Shown here one piece after another: positions 28,518-37,323 of a stretch of 64,000 bases of DNA. The position numbers and the translations under genes were made by a program. Location: the NCBI RefSeq assembly GCF_032716425.1, contig NZ_CP090420.1, forward strand, positions 372,001 through 436,000, written 5' to 3'. A model generated the notes under the pieces. It was not told where the DNA came from, made no database searches, and was given only the letters and a program-made list of their open reading frames with translations. This stretch comes from Pseudoalteromonas sp. N1230-9 (GTDB lineage Bacteria > Pseudomonadota > Gammaproteobacteria > Enterobacterales > Alteromonadaceae). Within the stretch, counting starts at the first letter, position 1. The number at the start of each line of letters is the position of its first letter.

Positions 28518-29306
28518 CGCAACAGTTTGACGACTAAGTGCGATTAGTTTGCCGTCTTCACTCCAAATACAGCCATCTTCAAGGCCATAACCATCTTTAC
28601 TGTGGTGAGTGATTGCCTCATAGCCTATCCATGCATCCGATGCAATGTTAGGTTCCTCAACAAACTCAAGGTACCACGACATGCTACTTGCTGGCGCAGG
28701 TTGCTTATACATTTGAAGAAGCGTTGGTGGCCATGAATCTGTTAGGGCAATAATATGTGCTTCACTCATTTGCTTTGGGGTATGTTTAAATTTCATCCAG
28801 CCACCTAAATGAGAGGTATCAGCACCTGAAAAGGGCATTTGACCATCTTGCAAGCACAGTGCTACGTGTTGAAAAAATGCCGGCATTACTCCTTCCTTAT
28901 AAGGTAGCGTAAAACGCTCATCAACAGGTTTAAGTTGCATTACTTTAGTGACATCAACACGTACAGTTGATTGGCGCTGTGCCCCAAAGCAGGCTTGAGT
29001 AATAACACAGACAGCGCCGTTTTGAACCACTTTAGCAAGCACTTGAGCGCTGTTTTTACCTTCGCGTAATACTTCAACATCAATGGAAAAATCAGTATCA
29101 GCAATTAAAGGCCCCACAAAGTTGGTACTTAAAGATAGTAAACGACGAGAGCTATCAATATGTTGACGAATTGCTTGATACAACAAAGCGGCTGATAACC
29201 CGCCAAAGGCTGTACGGCCCTGACACCAGTTTTCTGGGAACTGCATCACTTTCGTTTTGTCGCAGCCTAGTTCACTCGCTTTGGCGAGTAATTGTTCAAA
29301 ATGCAT
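28506..29306 (-). CDS. Acyl-CoA thioesterase family protein (double hotdog)
   Basis: A protein of about 266 residues with two hotdog halves, as in TesB-like/thioesterase-superfamily proteins. The first half holds NWCQGRTAFGGLSAALLYQAI and a substrate-tunnel helix; the second holds SWYLEFVEE and GCIWSEDGKLIALSRQTVAL. It would hydrolyse acyl-CoA thioesters in the cytoplasm. The ATG at 29306 has AAGGAAAG upstream at good spacing; a start five codons earlier lacks this. Confidence 0.85.
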   Translation of the reverse strand: MHFEQLLAKASELGCDKTKVMQFPENWCQGRTAFGGLSAALLYQAIRQHIDSSRRLLSLSTNFVGPLIADTDFSIDVEVLREGKNSAQVLAKVVQNGAVCVITQACFGAQRQSTVRVDVTKVMQLKPVDERFTLPYKEGVMPAFFQHVALCLQDGQMPFSGADTSHLGGWMKFKHTPKQMSEAHIIALTDSWPPTLLQMYKQPAPASSMSWYLEFVEEPNIASDAWIGYEAITHHSKDGYGLEDGCIWSEDGKLIALSRQTVALFA

Positions 29307-29470
29307 AACTTTCCTTAACATTTATTATTATATTATTGGTTATAGCATAGCAAAAGTGATCAGACCAGTTTACTTACCCTGCAATGAAGCTAAGAAAACA
29401 CCTCTTTTTGAAGAAAAAATGCCCATTTGGAAAATATTTCAAAAAAAAGTAAATTTTTTTCATTTTAATA

Positions 29471-29500
29471 GTTGAATTCAGTTTGTTGCACCCCTATTTA
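29471..29500 (+). promoter_or_regulatory. Heat-shock (sigma-32 type) promoter of dnaK
   Basis: GTTGAA (29471-29476), 14 bases, then CCCCTATTTA (29491-29500) fits the sigma-32 pattern CTTGAA-N13/14-CCCCATNT. It sits 46 bases before the dnaK ATG, as expected for a chaperone gene. Confidence 0.7.
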
Positions 29501-29545
29501 CTAGTCATCGAACGTTTTAACGAATTTTGAAGTTGGAGAAGATTC

Positions 29546-31465
29546 ATGGGTAGAATTATTGGAATCGATTTAGGTACTACTAACTCTTGTGTAGCAGTAC
29601 TAGACGGTGATAAAGCACGCGTTATCGAAAACGCGGAAGGCGATCGCACAACACCATCGATCATTGCATACACGCAAGACGGTGAAACATTAGTTGGTCA
29701 ACCTGCAAAACGCCAAGCAGTAACTAACCCAACTAACACATTATTTGCAATCAAGCGTCTAATTGGTCGTCGTTTTGAAGACGAAGAAGTACAACGCGAT
29801 ATCGGTATTATGCCTTTTAAAATTGTAAAAGCTGATAACGGTGATGCATGGGTTGAAGCACGTGGCGAGAAACGTGCTGCACCACAAATTTCAGCAGAAG
29901 TGCTGAAAAAAATGAAGAAAACAGCAGAAGACTTCTTAGGTGAAGCGGTTACTGAAGCAGTAATCACTGTACCTGCATACTTTAACGATTCACAACGTCA
30001 AGCAACTAAAGATGCTGGCCGTATCGCGGGTCTTGAAGTTAAACGTATCATCAATGAGCCAACAGCCGCTGCTCTTGCATACGGCATGGACAAAAATAAA
30101 GGTGAAAACGTTGTTGCGGTATACGACTTAGGTGGTGGTACTTTCGATATCTCTATCATCGAAATTGACGAAGTTGAAGGCGAGCACACATTTGAAGTGC
30201 TAGCAACTAACGGTGACACTCACCTAGGTGGTGAAGACTTTGATAACCGCGTTATCAATTACTTAGTTGAAGAGTTCAAGAAAGACCAAGGTATTGACCT
30301 TAAAAATGACCCGCTTGCAATGCAACGTGTTAAAGAAGCTGCTGAAAAAGCGAAGATTGAACTTTCTTCTGCACAGCAAACAGAAGTTAACTTACCGTAC
30401 GTGACTGCTGACGCAACTGGTCCTAAGCACATGAACGTTAAAGTTACTCGTGCAAAACTTGAGTCACTTGTTGAAGACTTAGTCACTAAGTCAATCGAGC
30501 CGCTTAAGCGTGCACTCGCTGATGCTGATTTATCAGTAAGCGACGTAAATGACATCATCCTTGTTGGTGGTCAAACACGTATGCCTTTAGTACAAAAAAC
30601 AGTTGCTGAGTTCTTTGGTAAAGAGCCACGTAAAGATGTTAACCCTGATGAAGCTGTTGCTGTAGGTGCTGCGATTCAAGGTGGTGTACTAGCTGGTGAC
30701 GTTAAAGACGTACTATTACTTGACGTATCTCCGTTATCACTAGGTATCGAGACTATGGGTCAAGTAATGACAGCATTAATTGAGAAAAACACGACGATTC
30801 CTACTAAGAAATCACAAGTTTTCTCAACAGCTGAAGACAATCAATCAGCGGTAACGATTCACGTACTACAAGGTGAGCGTAAGCGTGCAAGCGACAATAA
30901 ATCTCTAGGTCAATTTAACCTAGAAGGTATTCGCCCAGCACAACGTGGTACACCTCAAATCGAAGTAACATTCGACGTAGATGCGGACGGTATCTTACAT
31001 GTATCTGCTAAAGACAAAGATACAGGTAAAGAGCAGAAGATCACAATCCAAGCTTCTTCAGGTCTAAGCGATGAAGAAGTAGAAAAAATGGTACGTGATG
31101 CTGAAGCGCACGCTGAAGAAGATAAAAAATTCGAAGAGCTAGTAGCGACTCGTAACCAAGCTGATGCAATGGTTCACGGTACACGCAAGCAAATCGAAGA
31201 AGCAGGTGACGCATTACCAGCAGAAGATAAAGAAGCAATCGAAGCTGCGCTTACAGAGCTAGAAACGGCGATTAAAGGTGATAATAAAGAAGAGATTGAA
31301 GCTAAAACTCAAGCTCTTGCTGAAAAATCACAAAAGCTAATGGAAATTGCACAAGCTAAAGCGCAACAGCAAGGTGGTGCAGATGCTGGTGAGCAACAAT
31401 CATCTGCTAAGCAAGATGATGACGTTGTTGATGCAGAATTCGAAGAAGTGAAAGACGACAAGTAA
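29546..31465 (+). CDS. dnaK: Chaperone DnaK (Hsp70)
   Basis: A full-length 639-residue Hsp70. The ATPase domain begins [20 protein letters not shown] and contains [11 protein letters not shown] and [11 protein letters not shown]. The substrate-binding domain starts after the linker [18 protein letters not shown] (about 388-405). The helical lid ends in a Gln/Ala-rich tail and [15 protein letters not shown], the C-terminal motif seen in E. coli. It binds exposed hydrophobic peptides with DnaJ and GrpE; grpE is not adjacent. Ribosome site GTTGGAGAAG precedes the ATG. Confidence 0.98.
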   Translation: MGRIIGIDLGTTNSCVAVLDGDKARVIENAEGDRTTPSIIAYTQDGETLVGQPAKRQAVTNPTNTLFAIKRLIGRRFEDEEVQRDIGIMPFKIVKADNGDAWVEARGEKRAAPQISAEVLKKMKKTAEDFLGEAVTEAVITVPAYFNDSQRQATKDAGRIAGLEVKRIINEPTAAALAYGMDKNKGENVVAVYDLGGGTFDISIIEIDEVEGEHTFEVLATNGDTHLGGEDFDNRVINYLVEEFKKDQGIDLKNDPLAMQRVKEAAEKAKIELSSAQQTEVNLPYVTADATGPKHMNVKVTRAKLESLVEDLVTKSIEPLKRALADADLSVSDVNDIILVGGQTRMPLVQKTVAEFFGKEPRKDVNPDEAVAVGAAIQGGVLAGDVKDVLLLDVSPLSLGIETMGQVMTALIEKNTTIPTKKSQVFSTAEDNQSAVTIHVLQGERKRASDNKSLGQFNLEGIRPAQRGTPQIEVTFDVDADGILHVSAKDKDTGKEQKITIQASSGLSDEEVEKMVRDAEAHAEEDKKFEELVATRNQADAMVHGTRKQIEEAGDALPAEDKEAIEAALTELETAIKGDNKEEIEAKTQALAEKSQKLMEIAQAKAQQQGGADAGEQQSSAKQDDDVVDAEFEEVKDDK

Positions 31466-31537
31466 TTGCTCGTAACGCTTCTGCCTAATTTAAAACTAGC
31501 TGCTTTGTTGTGCTATTTAAGTTAGGATGAATCATTG

Positions 31538-31571
31538 AGGCGCGCCAGCGAATTCGCTTGACGCGCCTTTT
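31538..31571 (+). terminator. Hairpin terminator between dnaK and dnaJ
   Basis: Outer arms AGGCGCG/CGCGCCT enclose an inner palindrome AGCGAA/TTCGCT, followed by TTTT. It suggests dnaK is partly terminated before dnaJ, so less DnaJ than DnaK would be made. A small ATGCAG/CTGCAT hairpin also lies just before dnaJ. Confidence 0.7.
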
Positions 31572-31645
31572 GCATGTATATAGATGGTAAACAAACGTTT
31601 AGCATCATGCAGTAAAACTGCATTAAAAAGAGTAGTGTGATACAT

Positions 31646-32782
31646 ATGTCAAAAAGCGATTATTATGAAGCTCTCGGCGTAAGCAAAGATGCAAGCGAAC
31701 GAGACATCAAAAAAGCGTATAAGCGCTTAGCGATGAAATATCATCCAGACCGTACTGCGGGCGATAAAGAACTTGAATCGAAGTTCAAAGAAGTAAAAGA
31801 AGCCTACGAAGTGCTGACTGATCCGCAAAAACGCCAAATGTATGATCAATACGGTCACGCCGCCTTTGATCAAAACGGCGGTGGCGGGCATGGTGGCTTT
31901 GGTGGCGGTCACGGTGACTTTGGTGATATTTTTGGTGATGTGTTTGGTGATATTTTTGGTGGCGGTGGCCGTCGTCAATCTCGCCAACAACGTGGCGCTG
32001 ACCTACGTTATAACATGGACTTGAGCCTTGAAGAGGCAGTTCGTGGTAAAGATGTAGAGATTAAAGTTCCTACTTGGGTTAGCTGTAAACCATGTGATGG
32101 CACTGGTGCAAAAGCTGGTTCTAAACCAAAAACCTGTACTACCTGTCATGGTGCTGGTCAAGTTCAAATGCGCCAGGGCTTCTTTGCTGTGCAGCAAACT
32201 TGTCCGACGTGTCAGGGCACAGGTCAGATTATTTCTGATCCATGTGATAGCTGTCATGGTCAAGGTCGCGTTGAGAAAACGAAAACTTTATCTGTTAAGA
32301 TCCCAGCGGGTGTAGATACGGGCGACCGTATTCGTTTATCTGGTGAAGGTGAAGCAGGTATACATGGAGCCCCAGCAGGTGATTTGTATGTTCAGGTCTC
32401 TGTTCGTGAACACCCGATTTTCCAACGTGATGGTAATAACCTCTATTGCGAAGTTCCTATCGGTTTCACTACGGCTGCTTTAGGTGGCGAAATCGAGGTA
32501 CCAACACTGGATGGTCGAGCAAAACTTAAGATCCCATCGGAAAGCCAAACGGGCAAAATGTTCCGTATGCGCGGTAAAGGTGTGAAATCGGTTCGCAGCG
32601 GTGCTCAAGGTGACTTGATCTGTAAAGTGGTCATTGAAACACCGGTTAACCTAAATGACCGTCAACGTGAATTGCTTGAAGAGCTTGAGCAAAGCATGGG
32701 GAAAGATGGATCGAAAAACCGACCTAAAGAGAAAGGTTTCTTTGATGGTGTGAAGAAGTTTTTCGATGATTTAACTAAATAA
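31646..32782 (+). CDS. dnaJ: Co-chaperone DnaJ (Hsp40)
   Basis: A 378-residue class A J-protein when started at the ATG at 31646 ([12 protein letters not shown]); an in-frame GTG three codons earlier is less likely. The J domain has the essential HPD (about residues 33-35), then a Gly/Phe-rich region ([28 protein letters not shown]). Four zinc-binding repeats follow ([32 protein letters not shown]). It delivers substrates to DnaK and stimulates its ATPase. No clear promoter of its own was seen. Confidence 0.98.
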   Translation: MSKSDYYEALGVSKDASERDIKKAYKRLAMKYHPDRTAGDKELESKFKEVKEAYEVLTDPQKRQMYDQYGHAAFDQNGGGGHGGFGGGHGDFGDIFGDVFGDIFGGGGRRQSRQQRGADLRYNMDLSLEEAVRGKDVEIKVPTWVSCKPCDGTGAKAGSKPKTCTTCHGAGQVQMRQGFFAVQQTCPTCQGTGQIISDPCDSCHGQGRVEKTKTLSVKIPAGVDTGDRIRLSGEGEAGIHGAPAGDLYVQVSVREHPIFQRDGNNLYCEVPIGFTTAALGGEIEVPTLDGRAKLKIPSESQTGKMFRMRGKGVKSVRSGAQGDLICKVVIETPVNLNDRQRELLEELEQSMGKDGSKNRPKEKGFFDGVKKFFDDLTK

Positions 32783-32800
32783 ATTTGGTTAGTTAATAAA

Positions 32801-32828
32801 AAGGCGCTTACTGATAAGCGCCTTTTTT
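32801..32828 (+). terminator. Rho-independent terminator after dnaJ
   Basis: AAGGCGCTTA-CTGA-TAAGCGCCTT, ten perfect pairs with a tetraloop, followed by a T run. Confidence 0.92.
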
Positions 32829-32861
32829 ATTACTAAAAATTACTCTAGTCGTTTAAAATAT

Positions 32862-33098
32862 CTAATTTAGAACCACGTAGTAGTCGCTATTAGCTAAGCA
32901 CCTGCAAAGTGTGACGTCGTCATCATATTGAGTTTTTTGTATTCTGCCTTTTTCAATCCCGAGTAACTGACATTTATTCTGACAATCCACAAAAGCATTC
33001 CACCGTATATATTCATTGCACACAAAGTTAATAGCGAAGAAACAAGTTAAAAGAATGAATATTTGCTTTAACCAATACAGAGTATGTGATTTCAACAT
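32862..33098 (-). CDS. Small hypothetical membrane-anchored Cys-rich protein
   Basis: A 78-residue reading frame with an N-terminal hydrophobic helix (about 10-27) and a polar part containing five cysteines, among them CQNKC and LCRC, which suits an oxidised periplasmic domain. The ribosome site is weak. It stands alone between the dnaJ terminator and ybaK. No family recognised; it could be a chance frame. Confidence 0.5.
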   Translation of the reverse strand: MLKSHTLYWLKQIFILLTCFFAINFVCNEYIRWNAFVDCQNKCQLLGIEKGRIQKTQYDDDVTLCRCLANSDYYVVLN

Positions 33099-33233
33099 GA
33101 CAATTGTCCAAAAACGATTGGTTCTATTAGTCTAGTTGATTATAAAATTCATACCCTAGTACGATTGGTTCTTTATTAAGAATTTTATGTTATGTTGAAC
33201 AAAATGATTATAGAGTAACTTGGATTAGAATTA

Positions 33234-33695
33234 ATGACACCAGCAATCAATTTGTTGAAGAAAAAAGGAATTAAATTTGATGTGCTTTCTTATGACCATG
33301 AGCCAAATCAAAAGCAGTTTGGGCTAGAAGCCGTTGAAAAATTAAATTTACCCGCAGCACAGGTTTTCAAGACCCTGGTTGTTGAAGACAATACTCAGAA
33401 CTTATTCGTTGCCGTGGTGCCTGTGAGCCAGCAGCTTAACCTAAAAATGTTAGCTAAGTTTGCGGGGGTAAAAAAAATAGAGATGGCTCCCCAACAAGCT
33501 GTTGAAAAATCCACTGGCTACATTCTGGGTGGAGTAAGCCCGCTTGGACAAAAAAAACAACTAAAAACTTATATTCATACTAGCGCAAAAAGCTTTGAAA
33601 GCATTTATGTATCCGCAGGTAAACGTGGGCTAGAGATTGCCTTAAATCCAAAAGATCTTATGACTTTAACGCGCGGTCAATACGTAAATTTTTAA
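33234..33695 (+). CDS. ybaK: Cys-tRNA(Pro) deacylase YbaK
   Basis: A 153-residue YbaK/EbsC protein that hydrolyses Cys wrongly attached to tRNA-Pro. It begins TPAINLLKKKGIKFDVLSYDH, has the conserved QVFKTLVVE with the catalytic-region lysine, and the loop STGYILGGVSPLGQKK followed by FESIYVSAGKRGLEI. The length equals the family norm. Stand-alone gene with its own AT-rich upstream region. Confidence 0.93.
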   Translation: MTPAINLLKKKGIKFDVLSYDHEPNQKQFGLEAVEKLNLPAAQVFKTLVVEDNTQNLFVAVVPVSQQLNLKMLAKFAGVKKIEMAPQQAVEKSTGYILGGVSPLGQKKQLKTYIHTSAKSFESIYVSAGKRGLEIALNPKDLMTLTRGQYVNF

Positions 33696-33708
33696 GTAAT
33701 AATTTAAT

Positions 33709-34134
33709 CTAGCTTTTAATATTGTTGATCATTGTTGTCGCTGTTGATATGAATTCAGTTATCTGAGTTTCAGTTAACCCTTCACAAAGCCTAGAATCAA
33801 CCTGTTGCTCTGCAACTTCTAAGCGCGAGAACAGGGCTTTACCTTGCTCAGTAAACGACAAAATCAAACAGCGCTTATCATTTTCGTCGGCACATTTAGA
33901 CACCAACTCAAGCTTGATGAGATCTTTCACTAAGCGTGCTATCTGCGCCTTATCACGCCCCGTTTTCGCAACTATATCGTTCGCTGTGCAGTGCTTTGTT
34001 TCAGCAATAATGTGCAAGCAGCGTACATGTAATGCGTTAAGGCCAAGCTCATTGGCGTTAATGGCTTCGCGTACAGTAACACGGTAACTTTGTGCCAGAG
34101 TAAATAAAGCAGAAGAAAGAGAGGTTTGTGGCAT
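33709..34134 (-). CDS. MarR-family regulator, divergent from a siderophore-interacting protein
   Basis: A 141-residue winged-helix regulator. The recognition segment reads NDIVAKTGRDKAQIARLVKDLI and the wing DENDKRCLILSFTEQGKALF. The intergenic space to the divergent gene (102 bp) holds two TTGAC/GTCAA-type palindromes, so it probably represses both itself and that gene. The ligand is unknown. It is unrelated in detail to the MarR protein near hmgA. Confidence 0.88.
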   Translation of the reverse strand: MPQTSLSSALFTLAQSYRVTVREAINANELGLNALHVRCLHIIAETKHCTANDIVAKTGRDKAQIARLVKDLIKLELVSKCADENDKRCLILSFTEQGKALFSRLEVAEQQVDSRLCEGLTETQITEFISTATTMINNIKS

Positions 34135-34155
34135 GGTTCACCTAGTTATTATTAG

Positions 34156-34168
34156 TTGACAAAGTCAA
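34156..34168. promoter_or_regulatory. Operator-like palindrome 1 (MarR/siderophore-interacting intergenic region)
   Basis: TTGAC-AAA-GTCAA, perfect 5-base arms. It shares the TTGA half-site with the second palindrome 12 bases further on. Confidence 0.55.
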
Positions 34169-34178
34169 TCAAAAGCGT

Positions 34179-34199
34179 ATAGTTGACTATATCAACTAT
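34179..34199. promoter_or_regulatory. Operator-like palindrome 2 (MarR/siderophore-interacting intergenic region)
   Basis: ATAGTTGA, 5 bases, TCAACTAT: perfect 8-base arms 38 bp upstream of the plus-strand gene. Probable binding site of the adjacent MarR protein. Confidence 0.62.
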
Positions 34200-34236
34200 T
34201 GGGGCGTTGTGCAATTTAACCAGCTAGGAGACTAAC

Positions 34237-35010
34237 ATGGCTAGAAAAGTTCGTCGTGCAAACGTATTAAGTACTACACGTATTTCCCCACATCTACAAA
34301 GAATTGTTGTTGGCTCAGAGGAGTTTGCCGATTTTCCACAAGATGCAAAAGGTGCGTACGTAAAGGTATTACTCCCGCATGCCGGTGAATCTAAGGTTGA
34401 ACTTGATTTACACGCAGAGCATCCAGCATTAATGCGCTCTTACACTATTCGTGATATAAACCCCGTTAACGGTGCAATTACTCTTGATTTTGTTGTTAAT
34501 CAACATCAAGGCGTGGCAACCAACTGGGCACAAAATGCGTGTGTAGGCGACGAGGTAGGTATAGCAGGCCCGGGCCCTAAAAAACTCACTGATTTTACGC
34601 AAACACATTATTTAATGCTGGCAGATTTAACCTCTGTCAATGTAATCAATGGCTACTTACAAGCCCTGCCACAAGATGCCACTGTCGATGTCATTATTCA
34701 TGTTGCTGATAAAGCCGACATCATTGAGCTTGAGCAAATTGAAGCACACAGCCAACATAGTGTTGAATGGCTAGTTACAGATGAGCCAGAAACAGAACTG
34801 CTCGACCAAGTAACACGCTTATGTGCAAGCTATAACACGCAACCTATGGTGTTTATGGCACTAGAAGCAAACTTGGTAAAAGCAATTCGCCGTTTAGTAA
34901 CAAGCAGTTTTGCGATTGACCATGAACACATTGTTGCATCGGCCTATTGGAAGCGTGGTATTGATGCCGATGGCCTAAAGGTGGAAAAACAGCAACAAAG
35001 CCGTGCTTAA
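34237..35010 (+). CDS. Siderophore-interacting protein (ViuB/SIP family flavin reductase)
   Basis: A 257-residue FAD-binding protein that would reduce ferric siderophores to release iron. The FAD-binding segment RSYTIRDINPVNGAITLDFVV, the phosphate-binding G-V-A-T-N-W region (HQGVATNWAQNACVGDEVGI) and the C-terminal AYWKRGIDADG are all typical. A ribosome site CTAGGAGAC precedes the ATG. It is divergent from a MarR gene with two operators between them, and it is followed by a flavin-dependent monooxygenase gene, perhaps in the same transcript. Confidence 0.92.
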   Translation: MARKVRRANVLSTTRISPHLQRIVVGSEEFADFPQDAKGAYVKVLLPHAGESKVELDLHAEHPALMRSYTIRDINPVNGAITLDFVVNQHQGVATNWAQNACVGDEVGIAGPGPKKLTDFTQTHYLMLADLTSVNVINGYLQALPQDATVDVIIHVADKADIIELEQIEAHSQHSVEWLVTDEPETELLDQVTRLCASYNTQPMVFMALEANLVKAIRRLVTSSFAIDHEHIVASAYWKRGIDADGLKVEKQQQSRA

Positions 35011-35077
35011 TTAGCATTTGAAAAATAGCCATTCGCTCTCATTAAATAATTATAAAGAGTTAAATTTTGGAGAGCGA

Positions 35078-36073
35078 ATGTCAGACCTTAGCAATACACC
35101 TTTTTCATTGCTTGAATTGAGCCCAATGAAAGAGCACGAAACCGTTTCGCAAACACTAGCAAATAGCGTTACCTATGCACAAACAGCCGACAAACTGGGT
35201 TTTAATCGGTTTTGGATGGCAGAGCATCACAATATGCGTGGTATCGTGTGTGCCGCAACTTCTGTACTGATAGGCCACATAGCAGGCAAAACCCAGAATA
35301 TCCGCGTAGGTGCAGGTGGGGTGATGTTACCTAACCACCCACCGCTGGTGGTTGCTGAGCAATTTGGCACCCTAGAAAGTTTATACCCCGGTCGCATTGA
35401 TTTAGGGCTAGGCCGTGCCCCAGGTAGTGACCCAATTACCAGCCGTGCTTTGCGCCGTGACGAACAGCGCGCTGAGCACTTCAATGATGAAGTATCTGAA
35501 CTTCAAGGTTTACTTGGCCCATATAAAGGTGACTCTCCAGTACGCGCAATTCCAGGTGAAAATACGAATGTCCCTATCTGGTTACTTGGCTCAAGCCTTT
35601 ATAGTGCTGGGCTTGCAGCTAAAAAAGGGTTGCCGTATGCATTTGCTGGTCATTTTGCGCCACGCTTTGTTGAAGATGCCATTGCTTTGTATCGCAGAGA
35701 GTTTCAGCCATCTGAGGTGTTAGATAAGCCATACGTCATGCTCGGTTTACCTGTTGTTGCCGCTGACACCGACGAACAAGCACAGTTTTTAGCAACCACA
35801 GCGAAACAACGTATTTTAGCACTTATGCGCGGTAAGCCACTTTGGCTTAAAGAACCTGTTCAAACCATGGAGGGGTTATGGACAGCACAAGAAAAAATGC
35901 AAGTAGAAAGCTTTTTAGGGCTTTCAGTTGTTGGCGGTCAAGCGAGTGTTAAGCATAAGCTGAGTATGATTAAACAAACGCTACAGGTTGATGAGTTTAT
36001 TTTTACAAATGACCTGTATGAATTGAGTGACAGACAATATGCGCTGGAAATATTAGCAAGCATCATGCACTAA
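35078..36073 (+). CDS. LLM-class flavin-dependent oxidoreductase (YhbW-like, luciferase-like)
   Basis: A 331-residue bacterial-luciferase-like monooxygenase. The start at 35078 is chosen for GGAGAGCGA just upstream and because the product then begins MSDLSNTPFSLLELSPM. Motifs include NRFWMAEHHNMRGIVCAAT, RVGAGGVMLPNHPPLVVAEQ, RIDLGLGRAPGSDP and WLLGSSLYSAGLAAKKGLPY. It would use reduced flavin and oxygen; the substrate is unknown. The flavin reductase-like protein 67 bp upstream could in principle supply reduced flavin, which is only an inference. Confidence 0.9.
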   Translation: MSDLSNTPFSLLELSPMKEHETVSQTLANSVTYAQTADKLGFNRFWMAEHHNMRGIVCAATSVLIGHIAGKTQNIRVGAGGVMLPNHPPLVVAEQFGTLESLYPGRIDLGLGRAPGSDPITSRALRRDEQRAEHFNDEVSELQGLLGPYKGDSPVRAIPGENTNVPIWLLGSSLYSAGLAAKKGLPYAFAGHFAPRFVEDAIALYRREFQPSEVLDKPYVMLGLPVVAADTDEQAQFLATTAKQRILALMRGKPLWLKEPVQTMEGLWTAQEKMQVESFLGLSVVGGQASVKHKLSMIKQTLQVDEFIFTNDLYELSDRQYALEILASIMH

Positions 36074-36247
36074 TACGGTTTAGCAAATAGTGAATGCGTG
36101 TAATGATTTTTTATGCGCATTGCTTAAGCCCTTGCACTCACTTGTTAAACGGTTTTATAGATTGATTTAATTTAATTATTCCGTTTTAAGGATTGAATTT
36201 AACTTTATACAATACATTTATTAACCATTACCCTAGGAAGGTGCACC

Positions 36248-37204
36248 GTGAAATCTCAAACAATTGCCGCAGTAGAACCACAAACAAAAACAGCATTAAT
36301 CGCTGAGGGTGGTGGGCAACGAGGGATTTTTACCGCAGGTGTACTCGATGCGTGGTTAGAAAATAATTACGACCCATTCGATTTATTCATTGGCACATCG
36401 GCAGGCTCACAAAACTTAACAAGTTATTTAGCGCGCCAAAAAGGTTATGCAAAACGTCTGATCAGAGGGCTTTCTCGCCATAAACGTTTTTTTCAACTTG
36501 GCCGTGGACTGTTTGGTAAAAGCATTGTCGATCTTGATTGGTATTTTGACAAAACCAAAGAAGTAAACCGTGCCTTAGATTTTAAAACAGCAACACAAAG
36601 CCTAGGTAATCGCGAACTGTTGATTACAACCACTAACGCGGCTGACCGTAAACCGTATTACTTGAGCCCGAATGGTGAAGATACGCAATGGTTGGCCCTG
36701 TTAAAAGCATCAAGTGCATTACCGTTTTTATATAAAGATGGTGTTAACTTAACTCCTTGGCTTACTACCAAAGCCGCAAATGATGCCATTATTCAAAGCT
36801 CTAATACTGATTTAGTTCATGATATGTATTTAGATGGTGGCCTAGCTGCACCTTTACCCGTGAAAGAAGCCTATAACCGTGGTGCCCGCGATATTGTGGT
36901 TATTCGTACTGTTGATGAAAACTTCCAAGTGCAATCGGAATGGGTTAATAAGCTAAAGACACTCGTTCGCGTATCAGGCTATTGCCCCAAAACATTTGAT
37001 TACCTAGTTCAGCACGAACAAGCATATCAAGATGAATTAGATTTCATTGCAAACCCGCCAAGTGATGCCCGTATCACACAAATTTTTGCAGGCGATAAAC
37101 TACGCAGTAAGCTATTAGGTAGTACAGATTCAGATCTTCGTTATGATCACAAATTAGGTTTAGCAGCAGGCCGTGCATTTCTACAGCAACAACTGCTAAA
37201 TTAG
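36248..37204 (+). CDS. Patatin-like phospholipase (YjjU-like)
   Basis: A 318-residue patatin-fold lipid acyl hydrolase. It has the oxyanion motif GGGQRG (about 20-25), nucleophile elbow GTSAG (Ser near 57) and the catalytic dyad Asp in DGGLAAP. The GTG start at 36248 is preceded by AGGAAGG. No signal peptide, so cytoplasmic or membrane-associated. It stands two genes away from another, dissimilar patatin-like gene with an amino acid symporter between. Confidence 0.9.
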   Translation: MKSQTIAAVEPQTKTALIAEGGGQRGIFTAGVLDAWLENNYDPFDLFIGTSAGSQNLTSYLARQKGYAKRLIRGLSRHKRFFQLGRGLFGKSIVDLDWYFDKTKEVNRALDFKTATQSLGNRELLITTTNAADRKPYYLSPNGEDTQWLALLKASSALPFLYKDGVNLTPWLTTKAANDAIIQSSNTDLVHDMYLDGGLAAPLPVKEAYNRGARDIVVIRTVDENFQVQSEWVNKLKTLVRVSGYCPKTFDYLVQHEQAYQDELDFIANPPSDARITQIFAGDKLRSKLLGSTDSDLRYDHKLGLAAGRAFLQQQLLN

Positions 37205-37323
37205 TTGGGAGCAGGCTCAGTTAATTAATCTCACTGCCTACTTGAGATATTTTTAAATAGAGTTAAAGTGGTTGGCTATTCACTTTTTGTGACTTTTTAT
37301 CTAAAGAGCAATAAAGGCTTGCC

